Notes under the pieces: model-generated
What the model was told of the DNA's origin: nothing
Database searches by the model: none
What the model saw: only the letters and a program-made list of their open reading frames with translations
Shown here: piece by piece, positions 25,325 to 33,961 of the stretch
Layout of the letters: each line of letters begins with the position of its first letter
Position numbering within the stretch: the first letter of the stretch is position 1
Assembly: GCF_004136575.1 (NCBI RefSeq)
Contig: NZ_NOIQ01000009.1
Location: 1 to 64,000, forward strand
DNA length: 64,000 nucleotides
Direction of reading: 5' to 3'
Origin: Rothia koreensis
GTDB taxonomy: Bacteria; Actinomycetota; Actinomycetes; Actinomycetales; Micrococcaceae
Made by a program: the position numbers and the translations under genes

Positions 25325-26827
25325 GTGATCGTCCTTCTCGGATTCGTCATGATTCTGGTCTTCATGGCCTTGATCATGACCAAGAAACTTTCGCCGGTCC
25401 TGGCGCTCATCCTGATCCCGACCATTTTCGGCCTCTTTGCCGGCGCGGGCCTGGGCATCGGGGACATGGTCATGGACGCGATCGAGTCCATGTCATCGAC
25501 GGCCGCACTGCTGCTGTTCGCGATCATTTACTTCGGGATCATGATCGACGTCGGCCTGTTCGACAAGCTCGTCGACCTCATTCTGCGCTTCTGCGGCAAT
25601 GACCCGGTGCGAGTGGTCTTCGGTACGGCCCTGCTCTCGGGCGCGGTATCGCTGGACGGCGACGGCTCGACGACGTTCATCGTGGTCACCGCCGCAATGC
25701 TCCCGATCTACCAGCGACTGCACATGTCGCCCGTGGTCCTGACCTGCACGGCCGGCCTGATCAACGGAACCCTGAACATCGTTCCCTGGGGCGGCCCGAC
25801 GGCCCGCGCGGCCTCCGCGCTGCACCTGGACGCGAACGCGATCTTCACCCCCATGGTCCCGTCCCTGGTCGTGGGCCTCATCGTTGCGCTGAGCTTCACC
25901 TACTTTCTGGGGCGGTCCGAACGGCGTCGTCTGCAGAAGAACGGCATCGCATGGGTCACCGGCTCCGGTGATGCCACCGAGAACGGGAACGATACGGCGA
26001 CCAAGGGCTCCGGACGGGCCATGGCCAGCGTCGCTGCGCCGGCCGACGGCGGCTCCCACTCCGCCTCCGACGGCGACGACGGTTCCGCGGCGAACCCCTC
26101 GGGCGGGCCAGCCACTCAGGCTCTCGTGGTCAACCAGTTCGAGGACGAGCAACAAGGTTCTTCCGCACTGACCGATACGGCGTTGGACCCGAATCGCCCG
26201 ACCCTGCGGCCGCACCTCTTCTGGTTCAACCTGGCCCTGACGGTTGCGATCATGGTCCTGCTGGTCGTGGACATCCTGCCCCTTCCGTACCTGTTCATGA
26301 TCGGCACGGTCATCGCCCTTCTGGTCAATTTCCGGGGCGTGAAGGAACAGCAGGACGAACTGGCCTCCCATGCGACGTCGATCATCTCGGTCGTGGCGAT
26401 GGTCATGGCCGCCGGCGTTCTGACCGGCGTCATGAGCGGGACCGGCATGGTCGACGAGATGGCCTCCTGGCTCGTGAACGTGATCCCCGATTCCATGGGC
26501 CCCTTCCTCGCCGTCATCACGGGCGTCCTCTCGATTCCCATGACGTTCTTCATGAGCAACGACGCCTTCTACTTCGGCATCCTCCCGGTGCTCTCGGAAA
26601 CCGCGTCCCATTACGGGATTCCGGCCACGGACATGGCCCGGGCCTCCATCACCGGGCAGCCGGTGCACCTTCAGTCGCCGCTGGTTCCCGCCATCCTGTT
26701 GCTCGTCTCGCTCTCCGGAGTCGAGCTCGGCGACCACCACAAGAAGGTTCTGTGGCGAGCGCTCGTGGTCTCATTGGTCATGTTGGCCGTGGGCGTGCTG
26801 GTCGGCGTGGTCGCCATCGGCTCCTGA
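25325..26827 (+). CDS. CitMHS-family citrate/metal:proton symporter
   Basis: This 500-residue carrier has about 12 helices and imports citrate as a complex with Mg2+ or Ca2+ with protons. The N-terminal segment VLLGFVMILVFMALIMTKKL and the conserved LSGAVSLDGDGSTTFIVVTA and GGPTARAASAL are CitMHS features, as is FFMSNDAFYFGILPVL near the C-terminus. A central hydrophilic loop of about 75 residues, rich in Gly, Ser and Asp, is unusually long. GTG 25325 follows AAGGAGA by six bases. Control by the divergent CitB/CitA pair is likely. Confidence 0.93.
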   Translation: MIVLLGFVMILVFMALIMTKKLSPVLALILIPTIFGLFAGAGLGIGDMVMDAIESMSSTAALLLFAIIYFGIMIDVGLFDKLVDLILRFCGNDPVRVVFGTALLSGAVSLDGDGSTTFIVVTAAMLPIYQRLHMSPVVLTCTAGLINGTLNIVPWGGPTARAASALHLDANAIFTPMVPSLVVGLIVALSFTYFLGRSERRRLQKNGIAWVTGSGDATENGNDTATKGSGRAMASVAAPADGGSHSASDGDDGSAANPSGGPATQALVVNQFEDEQQGSSALTDTALDPNRPTLRPHLFWFNLALTVAIMVLLVVDILPLPYLFMIGTVIALLVNFRGVKEQQDELASHATSIISVVAMVMAAGVLTGVMSGTGMVDEMASWLVNVIPDSMGPFLAVITGVLSIPMTFFMSNDAFYFGILPVLSETASHYGIPATDMARASITGQPVHLQSPLVPAILLLVSLSGVELGDHHKKVLWRALVVSLVMLAVGVLVGVVAIGS

Positions 26828-26860
26828 CCTGCGGACAGCTCGCGAAAGGAAAAACAGCGC

Positions 26861-27322
26861 ATGTCTGACTTCTATTCGAAACCCGCCCGGCTGATGCCGG
26901 AGCCCTCTCTGAGGGTTTCGGCGTCGGCGGGCATCGACCGGGCGGCGAGGACCGTCGTCCTCGGGCACCGTTCGGACGCGAGCCCTCGGGTTATGCGAGA
27001 GGCGATCGCGGCCGCCGAGAGGGAGAAGGCGGCCCTGCGGGTCGTCGTGTACGCTTCGGACAGCACCACCAGCCCGACCGCGAGCCGCATCGAGATGGTC
27101 AAGGAGGTCTCCCGCCAGATCATCGATGCGGGGATCGAATTCGAGATCCAGCGCGCCGGCGACGACGTCGCCAACCAGGTCCTGGAGCTCGCGGAAGAAC
27201 ACGATGCCCGGCTGATCGTTCTGGCGACGCGGCGTCGCTCCCCGGTCATGAAGCTGTTCCTCGGTTCGAGCGCCCAGCGGGTCATTCTCGAGGCGGATTG
27301 CCCGGTGCTTACCGTGAAATAG
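26861..27322 (+). CDS. Universal stress protein
   Basis: This 153-residue single Usp domain protein follows the citrate transporter by 33 bp, probably in the same transcript. The nucleotide-site pattern is present as VLATRRRSPVMKLFLGSSAQ followed by RVILEADCPVLTVK. Usp proteins next to secondary transporters are common in Actinobacteria and may modulate the carrier. GAAAGGAAAAACAGCGC gives the ribosome site. Confidence 0.88.
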   Translation: MSDFYSKPARLMPEPSLRVSASAGIDRAARTVVLGHRSDASPRVMREAIAAAEREKAALRVVVYASDSTTSPTASRIEMVKEVSRQIIDAGIEFEIQRAGDDVANQVLELAEEHDARLIVLATRRRSPVMKLFLGSSAQRVILEADCPVLTVK

Positions 27323-27524
27323 CGTAGGACCTGATCAACCGGCGTCACCCAAAGCGTTGGAATCCTTTTTGTGTTAATATTCTGCGCGTACCAACGAGTA
27401 CGTTTCCGTACCGAACTGTGGGGCGTTCGGGCGGCCACCCCCTTCCGGACCCGTTGGTCCGTTGAGGCTCGCTCGTCTGCTCCGTCAGGACAGGTATTCG
27501 CACAGAATGAGCAGAAGAGGACCA

Positions 27525-28274
27525 ATGCACACCACGTCGTCCCCCACTCGGCGCGCGGTGACCAAGGGTGCCGCCTGGAGCGTTCCCCTGGTTGCCGGAG
27601 CTTCCACCGTCCCCGCCTAAGCGGTCAGCAATTGCGAGAAGACCGTGGCCACCCACCAGGGTGGGCGCACCACGCAGACAGCCGCTTCCGGAAGCATGTC
27701 CAACGGCATCACCGTCACTTCCGCGGCCACGAAGGGCGCCACATCCAAGATGTTCCTGGCCACCTCCGGAGAAGCCGGAAACGGGGGCAACAGGGGACGG
27801 TACAACTTCAATGTCGTCAATCTCGCGCCTCCGGGTGCCACCGCCGGTCCGTACCTGGAGCTGAACCAGCGAACCCTCGTGAAGCACTACCGGCAGGCGT
27901 CCCAGACCGTGACCTTCACGTTCCCCCAGCCGGTCTACTGTGTGGAGTTCTGGGTGACCGACATCGATTACCAGAACGGATACTACGGCGACGTGGTCAC
28001 GGTCCCAGGGGCCGTCGCTACCCCTTCGACCCCGGCGGACGTGACCTGTTCCGGCTCCACGTGTCAGAGCGCGCACTCGGGGGCCCCGGGCACCTTCGGC
28101 GTGGATCCGGGCGCAGCGCGCGGACTGGTGCACTACAAGCTGACCGGCCGCGGGTTGACCAGCTTCTCCTTGATCTACTCGAGCAATTCTTCCGGGAAGA
28201 GTTCGACGAACTATCAGCAGGTGTACGTCTCCCCGATTTCATACACGACACGAGCGGATTGCACCTGCGCGTGA
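27525..28274 (+). pseudogene. Secreted Cys-containing protein interrupted by an in-frame TAA at the signal-peptide end
   Basis: From ATG 27525 the frame encodes a twin-Arg-like signal peptide (TRRAVTKGAAWSVPLVAGAS then TVPA), and is stopped by TAA at 27618-27620. The same frame continues at once with AVSNCEKTVATHQGG and stays open to 28274. Reading the TAA as TAC or TAT would give TVPAYA-VSN, an ideal AxA-type cleavage site. The full product would be about 249 residues, a secreted beta-rich domain with three Cys-containing patches (VYCVEFWV, TCSGSTCQS, DCTCA). I do not recognise the family. A one-base nonsense mutation or a sequencing error explains it. Confidence 0.82.
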
Positions 28275-28294
28275 GGCGCGTGTGAGGCGTACGC

Positions 28295-28327
28295 GGCACT
28301 GAACCCGTCACGGGCGGGTTCAGTGCC
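28295..28327. terminator. Hairpin between the broken secreted-protein gene and tenA
   Basis: GGCACTGAACCC pairs perfectly with GGGTTCAGTGCC around a 9-nt loop, 20 bp after the upstream stop. It could end transcription from the left. Confidence 0.75.
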
Positions 28328-28446
28328 ACGAGTCGGTCGCGGGAGGGGGCTGCGGGTCGGTAGCGGGCGTGCGGCACGCCGCGGGCCTGCAGGCCCGTCG
28401 CGGGCCGTTGCCGGGAGTCGCAGCCCGGTCTCGGTTCGTAGCGTCG

Positions 28447-29154
28447 CTACAGGCTCCACCGCTCCCGACGATAGGCCGCGTCCCAGAACATCTCCTCGTA
28501 CCGGGAAGCATCGAGGAACACCTCGCGCATCCGTGACCGGACCGTCTCCGACGCCGATTCGGCGGCCTCATCGACCAGATCGATGGCCCTCTGCGTGGCC
28601 TCCGCGAAGGCCGGGTCGCCGTATTCCTCGATCCAGCGGCCGTACGGGTGGCCCTCCACGGCTTCCGCGCGAAGGGCCAGGCGCTGGCCGACGTCGGCGT
28701 AGATCCAGAAACAGGGCAGAACCGCCGCGGCACCGACGTCGTAGGGTTCGTACGCGCACGCCGCGAGCAGGGTGTACATGTACCCCCTGGTGGTCGGGGA
28801 CGGCGCCTCCGGCCTGGGCAAGGCACTCAGACGACGGTCGCCCATGAGTTGGGTGTGAAGGGCTTTTTCGTCCGCGACGGCCGAGCTCGCGCTCCCCGCC
28901 CAGAATTCCGCGGCCTCCTGCGAAGGTGCTCGCGTCGCCAACATCGCGAGCGCCCGCGAGTAATTGCCCAGGTAGAAGGCGTCCTGCTGGATGTAATCGA
29001 CGAAAATCTCTGGGGCGAGAGTTCCCGCGGCGAGCTCCTCGAGGAAGGCCAGACGGTTGACTCGGTCCAGGATCCCGGAAGCATCGTTCCACAGGCGACT
29101 CGTGAATTCGCCGGTCCGCCACTGGCCGGCCTGTTCTTGGGTGATTGGGTTCAT
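28447..29154 (-). CDS. tenA: TenA-family thiaminase II / aminopyrimidine aminohydrolase
   Basis: This 235-residue all-helical enzyme salvages thiamin breakdown products by hydrolysing aminopyrimidine to HMP. Family features include FVDYIQQDAFYLGNYSRALA, the Cys-bearing AAAVLPCFWIYADVGQRLA and the C-terminal catalytic Glu region YEEMFWDAAY. The ATG at 29154 is chosen by family length. It lies 26 bp after thiD and is the last gene of the thiM-thiE-thiD-tenA operon, which carries a TPP riboswitch. This placement supports a salvage role rather than thiamin destruction. Confidence 0.93.
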   Translation of the reverse strand: MNPITQEQAGQWRTGEFTSRLWNDASGILDRVNRLAFLEELAAGTLAPEIFVDYIQQDAFYLGNYSRALAMLATRAPSQEAAEFWAGSASSAVADEKALHTQLMGDRRLSALPRPEAPSPTTRGYMYTLLAACAYEPYDVGAAAVLPCFWIYADVGQRLALRAEAVEGHPYGRWIEEYGDPAFAEATQRAIDLVDEAAESASETVRSRMREVFLDASRYEEMFWDAAYRRERWSL

Positions 29155-29180
29155 GGCGTGCTCACGCTCCGTGGGTGGTT

Positions 29181-30116
29181 CTACCTCAGTACTTGGGACA
29201 AGTGATTGACGGGACCGTGGCCCTGGTCCGGGTATCGCGAGAGGCGCCACTCGGCGCCGTCCTTGAGCGCCCTCGTGAGGAAGTTCTTGCCGTCCCTTGC
29301 TGCGGCTTCGAGGGCGTCGTCGTCAATGACCCGGGGTTCGGCGCTGTCCGAATCCCGCATCTCCTGCCTGGAATCCCGGGCCGCGAATCCTGCGATGGCG
29401 GACGAGAGGGTGCACCCCGTTCCGTGCGTGTTGCGCGTCCGGACTCGCGGCGAGCTCAACTCGACCAGAACGGGGTCCGCTTCCGGCTCATTTCCGGACG
29501 ACGTCGCTCCAGGCGCCCATCCGGGGACCGTCGCAAGGATGTCCACGGCCTCGCCGGTGCGCATATGCCCGCCCTTGAGGAGAACGGCGCGGGGGCCGAG
29601 CGCGAGCAGCTCCTTGGCCTGTGTCCGCATCTCCTCGACGGATTGGGCGACCCTATCGGGACGACCCAGCAGCCGGGCGCCTTCCGGCAGATTGGGCGTG
29701 ATGAGATCCGCGAGGGGAAGCAGATCACCGCGGAGCGCGGCGTCGGCATCCTCGCTCAACAGGGGGTCCCCACTGGTTGCCACCATCACCGGGTCAAGAA
29801 CCACGGTGCCGAAGTGCTCGCGACGCTCGGAGATCAGCGCCGCGACCGTCCGCACCACGTCGGCGGTGCCGAGCATGCCGATCTTGGTTGCGTCCACCGG
29901 CAGGTCATCGATCACGGACTCGATCTGGGTGGCCACCACCTCGCTCGGGACCCCGTGGACATCACGGACTCCGCGCGTGTTCTGGCTCGGCAACGACGTC
30001 AGGCACGCGCACCCGTAGGCCCCGACGGCCGAAAAGGCCTTCAGATCGGCCTGGATTCCGGCGCCTCCGGAAGGGTCGGAGCCTGCGATGGTCATGGCGA
30101 CGGGTGGCCGCATCAC
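29181..30116 (-). CDS. thiD: Hydroxymethylpyrimidine/phosphomethylpyrimidine kinase
   Basis: ThiD phosphorylates HMP twice to HMP-PP in thiamin synthesis. The 311-residue protein opens with the substrate motif [20 protein letters not shown] and has [17 protein letters not shown] and the anion-hole signature [19 protein letters not shown] 30116 overlaps the thiE stop by 4 bp; an ATG follows as the next codon. Two insertions (around GNEPEADPV and [14 protein letters not shown]) make it longer than E. coli ThiD. Confidence 0.95.
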   Translation of the reverse strand: MMRPPVAMTIAGSDPSGGAGIQADLKAFSAVGAYGCACLTSLPSQNTRGVRDVHGVPSEVVATQIESVIDDLPVDATKIGMLGTADVVRTVAALISERREHFGTVVLDPVMVATSGDPLLSEDADAALRGDLLPLADLITPNLPEGARLLGRPDRVAQSVEEMRTQAKELLALGPRAVLLKGGHMRTGEAVDILATVPGWAPGATSSGNEPEADPVLVELSSPRVRTRNTHGTGCTLSSAIAGFAARDSRQEMRDSDSAEPRVIDDDALEAAARDGKNFLTRALKDGAEWRLSRYPDQGHGPVNHLSQVLR

Positions 30117-30799
30117 GAGTCACGTCCTCTCATCAGGGTCATGGTTGCAAGACGCCGCATCTCCGCCGCCGCGTGCCGAGGATCCTCCGCGCCCGCGATC
30201 GCCGAGACCACGCACAGGCCATCGACGGGGACTCCCGCGAGCCGGGTCGCCGTGGACGGATTGATGCCGCCGATGGCCACACTGGCCAAACCGACCGTTC
30301 GGGCGAAGGCCGCGCACGCGGTGACCCCATCGGGCCCCAGCGGCGGGCCGGCGTCGTTCTTGGTGGGCGTCGCCCAGACGGGCCCGATGCCCAGAACATC
30401 CGCATACCGTTCGGCCACCGCGGCCCGGGCTTCGTCCGGACTCGACACCGAGAGGCCGACCATCAGGTCCCGTCCGAGGACCCGGCGAGCCTCCTTCGCT
30501 GCGGCGTCCGACTGGCCGACGTGGACATTGAGGCCCAGGTCGGCCGCGATATTGAGCCTGTCGTTGACGAACAGATGCGCGGGCCGCCCCGAGTCCTGTT
30601 CGGCCCTCCCGACGGCCTTCGCGCATTCCTTCGCCAATACGGAGAATTCGGAATCCCCCAGTTCCTTGTCACGCACCTGAACCACACCGACGCCGCCCAT
30701 CACGGCCTCGTACACCACATGCGGGACGCGTTCGACGCCCCCGCAGAGTGCGGTGTCGGTCACGAAGTACAGGGAGAAGTCTGTGGTCGGAGGAATCAC
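30113..30799 (-). CDS. thiE: Thiamine-phosphate synthase
   Basis: This 228-residue TIM-barrel enzyme joins HMP-PP and thiazole phosphate to thiamin phosphate. Motifs include [49 protein letters not shown] and VAIGGIN. GTG 30799 overlaps the thiM stop (GTGA). With thiM and thiD it lets the cell build thiamin from salvaged thiazole and HMP. No thiC or thiG is in the window. Confidence 0.95.
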   Translation of the reverse strand: MIPPTTDFSLYFVTDTALCGGVERVPHVVYEAVMGGVGVVQVRDKELGDSEFSVLAKECAKAVGRAEQDSGRPAHLFVNDRLNIAADLGLNVHVGQSDAAAKEARRVLGRDLMVGLSVSSPDEARAAVAERYADVLGIGPVWATPTKNDAGPPLGPDGVTACAAFARTVGLASVAIGGINPSTATRLAGVPVDGLCVVSAIAGAEDPRHAAAEMRRLATMTLMRGRDS

Positions 30800-31662
30800 G
30801 GGGCGTCCTCTACGATCTCGGCCGTGCGGGCGATGCCCTCGGGATACAGCTCGTACAGAGCATCGAGCCACCGCACACGGAACGTTCCCGGGCCTTCGGC
30901 GGTTCTGCCTGCCAGGGTTCCGGCGGCCCCCAGGTGCGCGTGAGCGGCCACGGCGGCGTCGTGATCCGACAGGCCGGCCGGACGCGAGGCGCCGAGGTAG
31001 GCTGCCACCGTTGCCCCGAGGGAACATCCCGTGCCAATGACCAATGGCATGAACGGGTGACCGCTGGTCACCCACGTGATTCGATCCGCGGAGACAATCG
31101 CGTCCCGCTCCCCGGAGATGGCGACGACGCCGCCCGTGCGCTCTGACAGTGCATGTCCGGCGTCGAGAGCGGATTCGACGTCGTCGGTCGATTCGACCCC
31201 GCGGCCTCCGTGCCCCAGCCCTGCGAGGGCCACGATCTCACTCGCATTTCCCCTGATCACGGACGGTCGGGCCTCGAGCAGGTTCCGGGAGAGTTCGGTG
31301 CGCACGGGGAGAGAGCCCACGGCGACAGGATCCAGGACCCAGGGCACGCCGTTGGTTCGGGCCGTTTCGACCGCGGCCTTGATGGCCGAGATCTGAGTAT
31401 CCGAGACCGTTCCGACGTTCACCAGAAGTCCGTTGGCCACTCCGGCGAAAATGCCGGCTTCCTCCGGATGCTCGACCATGGCCGGAGAGGCGCCCACGGC
31501 GAGCAGAACGTTGGCGGTGATCTCCTTGACCACGGCATTGGTCAGGCAATGGACCAGAGGAGTGGTGTCCCGCACCGCTCGAGCCGGATCGATCACGACC
31601 CGATCGGCACCGTTGGACCCGGCATCGGTGATCGACGCTTCGATGTTCTGCGAACCAGCCAT
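30796..31662 (-). CDS. thiM: Hydroxyethylthiazole kinase
   Basis: This 288-residue kinase phosphorylates the thiazole alcohol for thiamin salvage. The typical N-terminal VHCLTNAVVKEITANVLLAV, VWVLDP-like WVLDPVAVG, RGNASEI and GTGCSLGATVAAYLG are all present. The start at ATG 31662 is preferred over ATG 31671 because AAGGGATGG lies about nine bases upstream and the upper ATG falls inside the riboswitch. It is the first gene of the thi operon. Confidence 0.95.
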   Translation of the reverse strand: MAGSQNIEASITDAGSNGADRVVIDPARAVRDTTPLVHCLTNAVVKEITANVLLAVGASPAMVEHPEEAGIFAGVANGLLVNVGTVSDTQISAIKAAVETARTNGVPWVLDPVAVGSLPVRTELSRNLLEARPSVIRGNASEIVALAGLGHGGRGVESTDDVESALDAGHALSERTGGVVAISGERDAIVSADRITWVTSGHPFMPLVIGTGCSLGATVAAYLGASRPAGLSDHDAAVAAHAHLGAAGTLAGRTAEGPGTFRVRWLDALYELYPEGIARTAEIVEDAP

Positions 31663-31663
31663 G

Positions 31664-31739
31664 GTGACCATCCCTTCGCTAGTACTGGCTAGATCAGGTT
31701 CAAAGGGTCGTATCTCAGCCTCAGGGCACCCCTCGTCAC
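31664..31739 (-). promoter_or_regulatory. TPP riboswitch (THI element)
   Basis: Read on the minus strand the segment contains GGGGTGCCCTGAGGCTGAGA, then CCCTTTGAACCTGATCTAG, CCAG and AGCGAAGGGA, the hallmarks of the thiamin pyrophosphate aptamer (CUGAGA and ACCUGAUC). The closing stem P1 is GTGAC (31739-31735) with GTCAC (31668-31664). The ATG of thiM begins two bases after P1, and the AAGGGA ribosome site is part of the aptamer 3' side. Ligand binding would therefore hide it directly, i.e. translational control. Confidence 0.96.
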
Positions 31740-31741
31740 TG

Positions 31742-32599
31742 CGAACGCTCACGTGCGCTCCGATCCAACTGTAGTCCGCGGACCCGGGCCGCGGCATGGA
31801 CAGAGCCAAAGTACCGAGAATCTGTGGACACCGACGCGAGAAGGCGGTTTTCCACAACGCATATCCACAGTGTGGAGAACTTACACGATTGTGACTTCAC
31901 ATCGCCCACGAACCCGACGGCGAACCGTCACCTCGGATCGTTTCGCAACCATTGATCCCGCAATGACGGGGATGTTGTGGACCAATCTGCCCCCGAGAGG
32001 ACGCTGATCGACGTCGTCCGGTCATGAGGAGAGTCGACCGGCCTCCCCACACCCGACCTCACCCGTCCCCACCTGTGGAAAACTTTTCGCACAGGTGGTG
32101 GAGAATTGGGGACATTTGGAAGCCACCCTGTGGACAGTTGTGGATATTTGTGGACAACCCATTGTCGTCTCGGCTCGTTCGTGACGAGGCGATCGCCGTC
32201 GCGACCTGCACCCGACGTACGCCCCCTTGTCTCGACACCAACCCGCAAAGTTCGCGCTGACCAGCGGACCTTCTGACCGAGCGACACCCCATCAGCCCCG
32301 CCCCCTCGATCCCCATGGGCACACGGAAGGCGGGTCCGGACGACGTCGCCCGGCCAAGCTTTCTCCACAGACGTTGTCCCCAGGCGTGGACAACTTACAT
32401 GCGCGTAGTTCGATTCCCCACCGGGCTCGTGTTTCGAATCGGCTTCGGCCCCATGAGCGCGTCGAAGCCTTCGACATTCCACAGCACTTAGGACACGTGT
32501 TCGACTTGTGCACATCGTTGTGCACACCTGTGGATAACTTTCTCCACCGCCTGTGGGGTTCGCCGTGCGTTCGGCACTCCCGACCCCACACCTCGTGGG
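31742..32599. other. Gene-free region rich in DnaA-box-like sequences
   Basis: About 860 bp without a plausible gene, less GC-rich than its surroundings. Eight exact matches to TTNTNCACA occur on the two strands: 31848, 31871, 32074, 32149, 32361, 32506, 32518 and 32529. At least six one-mismatch copies lie among them: 31823, 31861, 31976, 32129, 32139 and 32385. Chance would give about 0.1 exact matches in this length at equal base use. It resembles an actinobacterial oriC, but no dnaA, dnaN or rpmH is near. I therefore call it a DnaA-box cluster of unknown role. Confidence 0.75.
32129..32157 (+). promoter_or_regulatory. Three DnaA-like boxes phased at 10 bp
   Basis: TGTGGACAG (32129), TGTGGATAT (32139) and TGTGGACAA (32149) follow each other exactly 10 bp apart, one helical turn. 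The last is a perfect DnaA box for GC-rich Actinobacteria (TTGTCCACA on the other strand). Confidence 0.75.
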
Positions 32600-33070
32600 T
32601 CACGGGGCTGGGTCCGCCCCGGAGCGACGGGTGAGCCAGAGCGCGCCAGCAAGCGCCAGACCCCAGAGCAGGAACAGGGGATCCCAGAGAATGGCGTGCC
32701 CCCATTGCGCCGGCCGATTCGACGTCGACGGGCCCATGACGATCCCGATCCAGCCGCCGACCGCACCCAGAGCGCCCCACCCGATCAGCGCGATGGCGCC
32801 GATCCAGGAGACGGCACGGACCCATCGATGCGGAGGACGGCGGAGGTGGTCGACCCAGGGGATCAAGGCGGCGGCCGCCTTGCCCAAACCGACAAGACCG
32901 AGCATCCAACGGAAGCCGGCATCGCCGTCCCGGTGCATGCGGACCGCAAAGTCCCCGACGGTTTCCAGGAGCAAGGACCCGCCGAGCGCCCAGTACAGGC
33001 TCGCCGCAGCATGACAGAGCCCCAGAACCATCGCCACGGCAAGCAGGCGCTGACCATCCAATCTCTTCAT
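32600..33070 (-). CDS. DUF3995-type membrane protein
   Basis: This 156-residue protein has four hydrophobic helices. The N-terminal GLCHAAASLYWALGGSLLLE followed by TVGDF matches the DUF3995 pattern seen in many Actinobacteria; its function is unknown. The later segment QWGHAILWDPLFLLWGLALA is the last helix. It lies immediately beside the DnaA-box cluster, transcribed toward it. The ATG at 33070 has a weak ribosome site. Confidence 0.75.
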   Translation of the reverse strand: MKRLDGQRLLAVAMVLGLCHAAASLYWALGGSLLLETVGDFAVRMHRDGDAGFRWMLGLVGLGKAAAALIPWVDHLRRPPHRWVRAVSWIGAIALIGWGALGAVGGWIGIVMGPSTSNRPAQWGHAILWDPLFLLWGLALAGALWLTRRSGADPAP

Positions 33071-33278
33071 GTCTCGAGCCTATTGGCCCATTTCGGTTCG
33101 AACCAGGGGTCCATTCAGACAGCATGGTGCTTTCATCCAGCGAGGCCCCAGCAGCTGTCTCGCTTCTCATTCAAAACACGACAGCGAATTCCGAATTTCG
33201 CGTGTCCCTCAAAATTTTGGTTAGACTCGCTGACCGGCTCGCACAACATTTGACACCAATCACATTGAGGAACACGTT

Positions 33279-33884
33279 ATGAGTAAGTCATTCACTTTCA
33301 GCGCCGCTACTGCCTTGGCGAGCGTGCTCGTTCTCGGCGGCGCCGCGGCAGCCAATGCCCACGGGTACATCGGCAATTCCAAATCGGATGTGACCGCTCG
33401 TGCGGCCATGAGTTCGAACACCGATTTGGGCGCGGTCCAGTACGAGCCGCAGTCCATTGAGGCACCGAAGGGGTTCAGCCTGGATCCCTCGACGGGTGGC
33501 CCGGAGGACGGACACCTGGCCTCCGGGGGCACGGATCTCGCCAAGAACCTGGACGAGCAGTCCTCCGACAGGTGGGACAAGAACGAGGTCCAGGCCGGCC
33601 AGGAACTCAACCTGGGTTGGGAGTACACGGCCAAGCACCCCACGGCCAAGTGGCACTACTACATCACCAAGAACGGCTGGGACCAGAACTCCCCGCTGAC
33701 TCGCGATGAGCTGCAGCCGCTCTCCGAGGTCGAGGGCGATGGCTCGCTTCCCACTGACGGGACCGCGGACCAGATGAAATTGCCCGACGACCACAAGGGA
33801 TATCACGTGATCTACGCCGTGTGGGATATCGAGGATACTTCCAACGCGTTTTACAACACCGTCGATGTGAATATCAACGACTGA
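33279..33884 (+). CDS. AA10 lytic polysaccharide monooxygenase (chitin-binding protein)
   Basis: This is a secreted copper enzyme that cleaves chitin or cellulose oxidatively. A Sec signal peptide (residues 1-27, ending GAAAANA) exposes His28 as the mature N-terminus (HGYI), the first ligand of the copper histidine brace. The second is His120 in TAKHPTAKWHYYITKNGW, and Phe191 in DTSNAFYNTVDVNI is the usual axial residue. At 201 residues it is a single catalytic domain without a binding module. AGGA lies seven bases before the ATG. The preceding gap is AT-rich. No chitinase is nearby. Confidence 0.94.
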   Translation: MSKSFTFSAATALASVLVLGGAAAANAHGYIGNSKSDVTARAAMSSNTDLGAVQYEPQSIEAPKGFSLDPSTGGPEDGHLASGGTDLAKNLDEQSSDRWDKNEVQAGQELNLGWEYTAKHPTAKWHYYITKNGWDQNSPLTRDELQPLSEVEGDGSLPTDGTADQMKLPDDHKGYHVIYAVWDIEDTSNAFYNTVDVNIND

Positions 33885-33961
33885 TATTTTCTGACATTCG
33901 GTCGCGTTGTTTCCTGTCCGGTGTCGACGAGGACTTCGGTCGTCGTCGGCACCGGCGGGGC

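Noticed and set aside
32430-32470. tRNA-like segment with GTTTCGAATC
   Set aside because: No cloverleaf arms could be drawn around it.
31742-32599. Calling the DnaA-box cluster the chromosomal oriC
   Set aside because: dnaA, dnaN, recF, gyrB and rpmH are all missing from the flanks; only box density supports an origin, so the role is left open.
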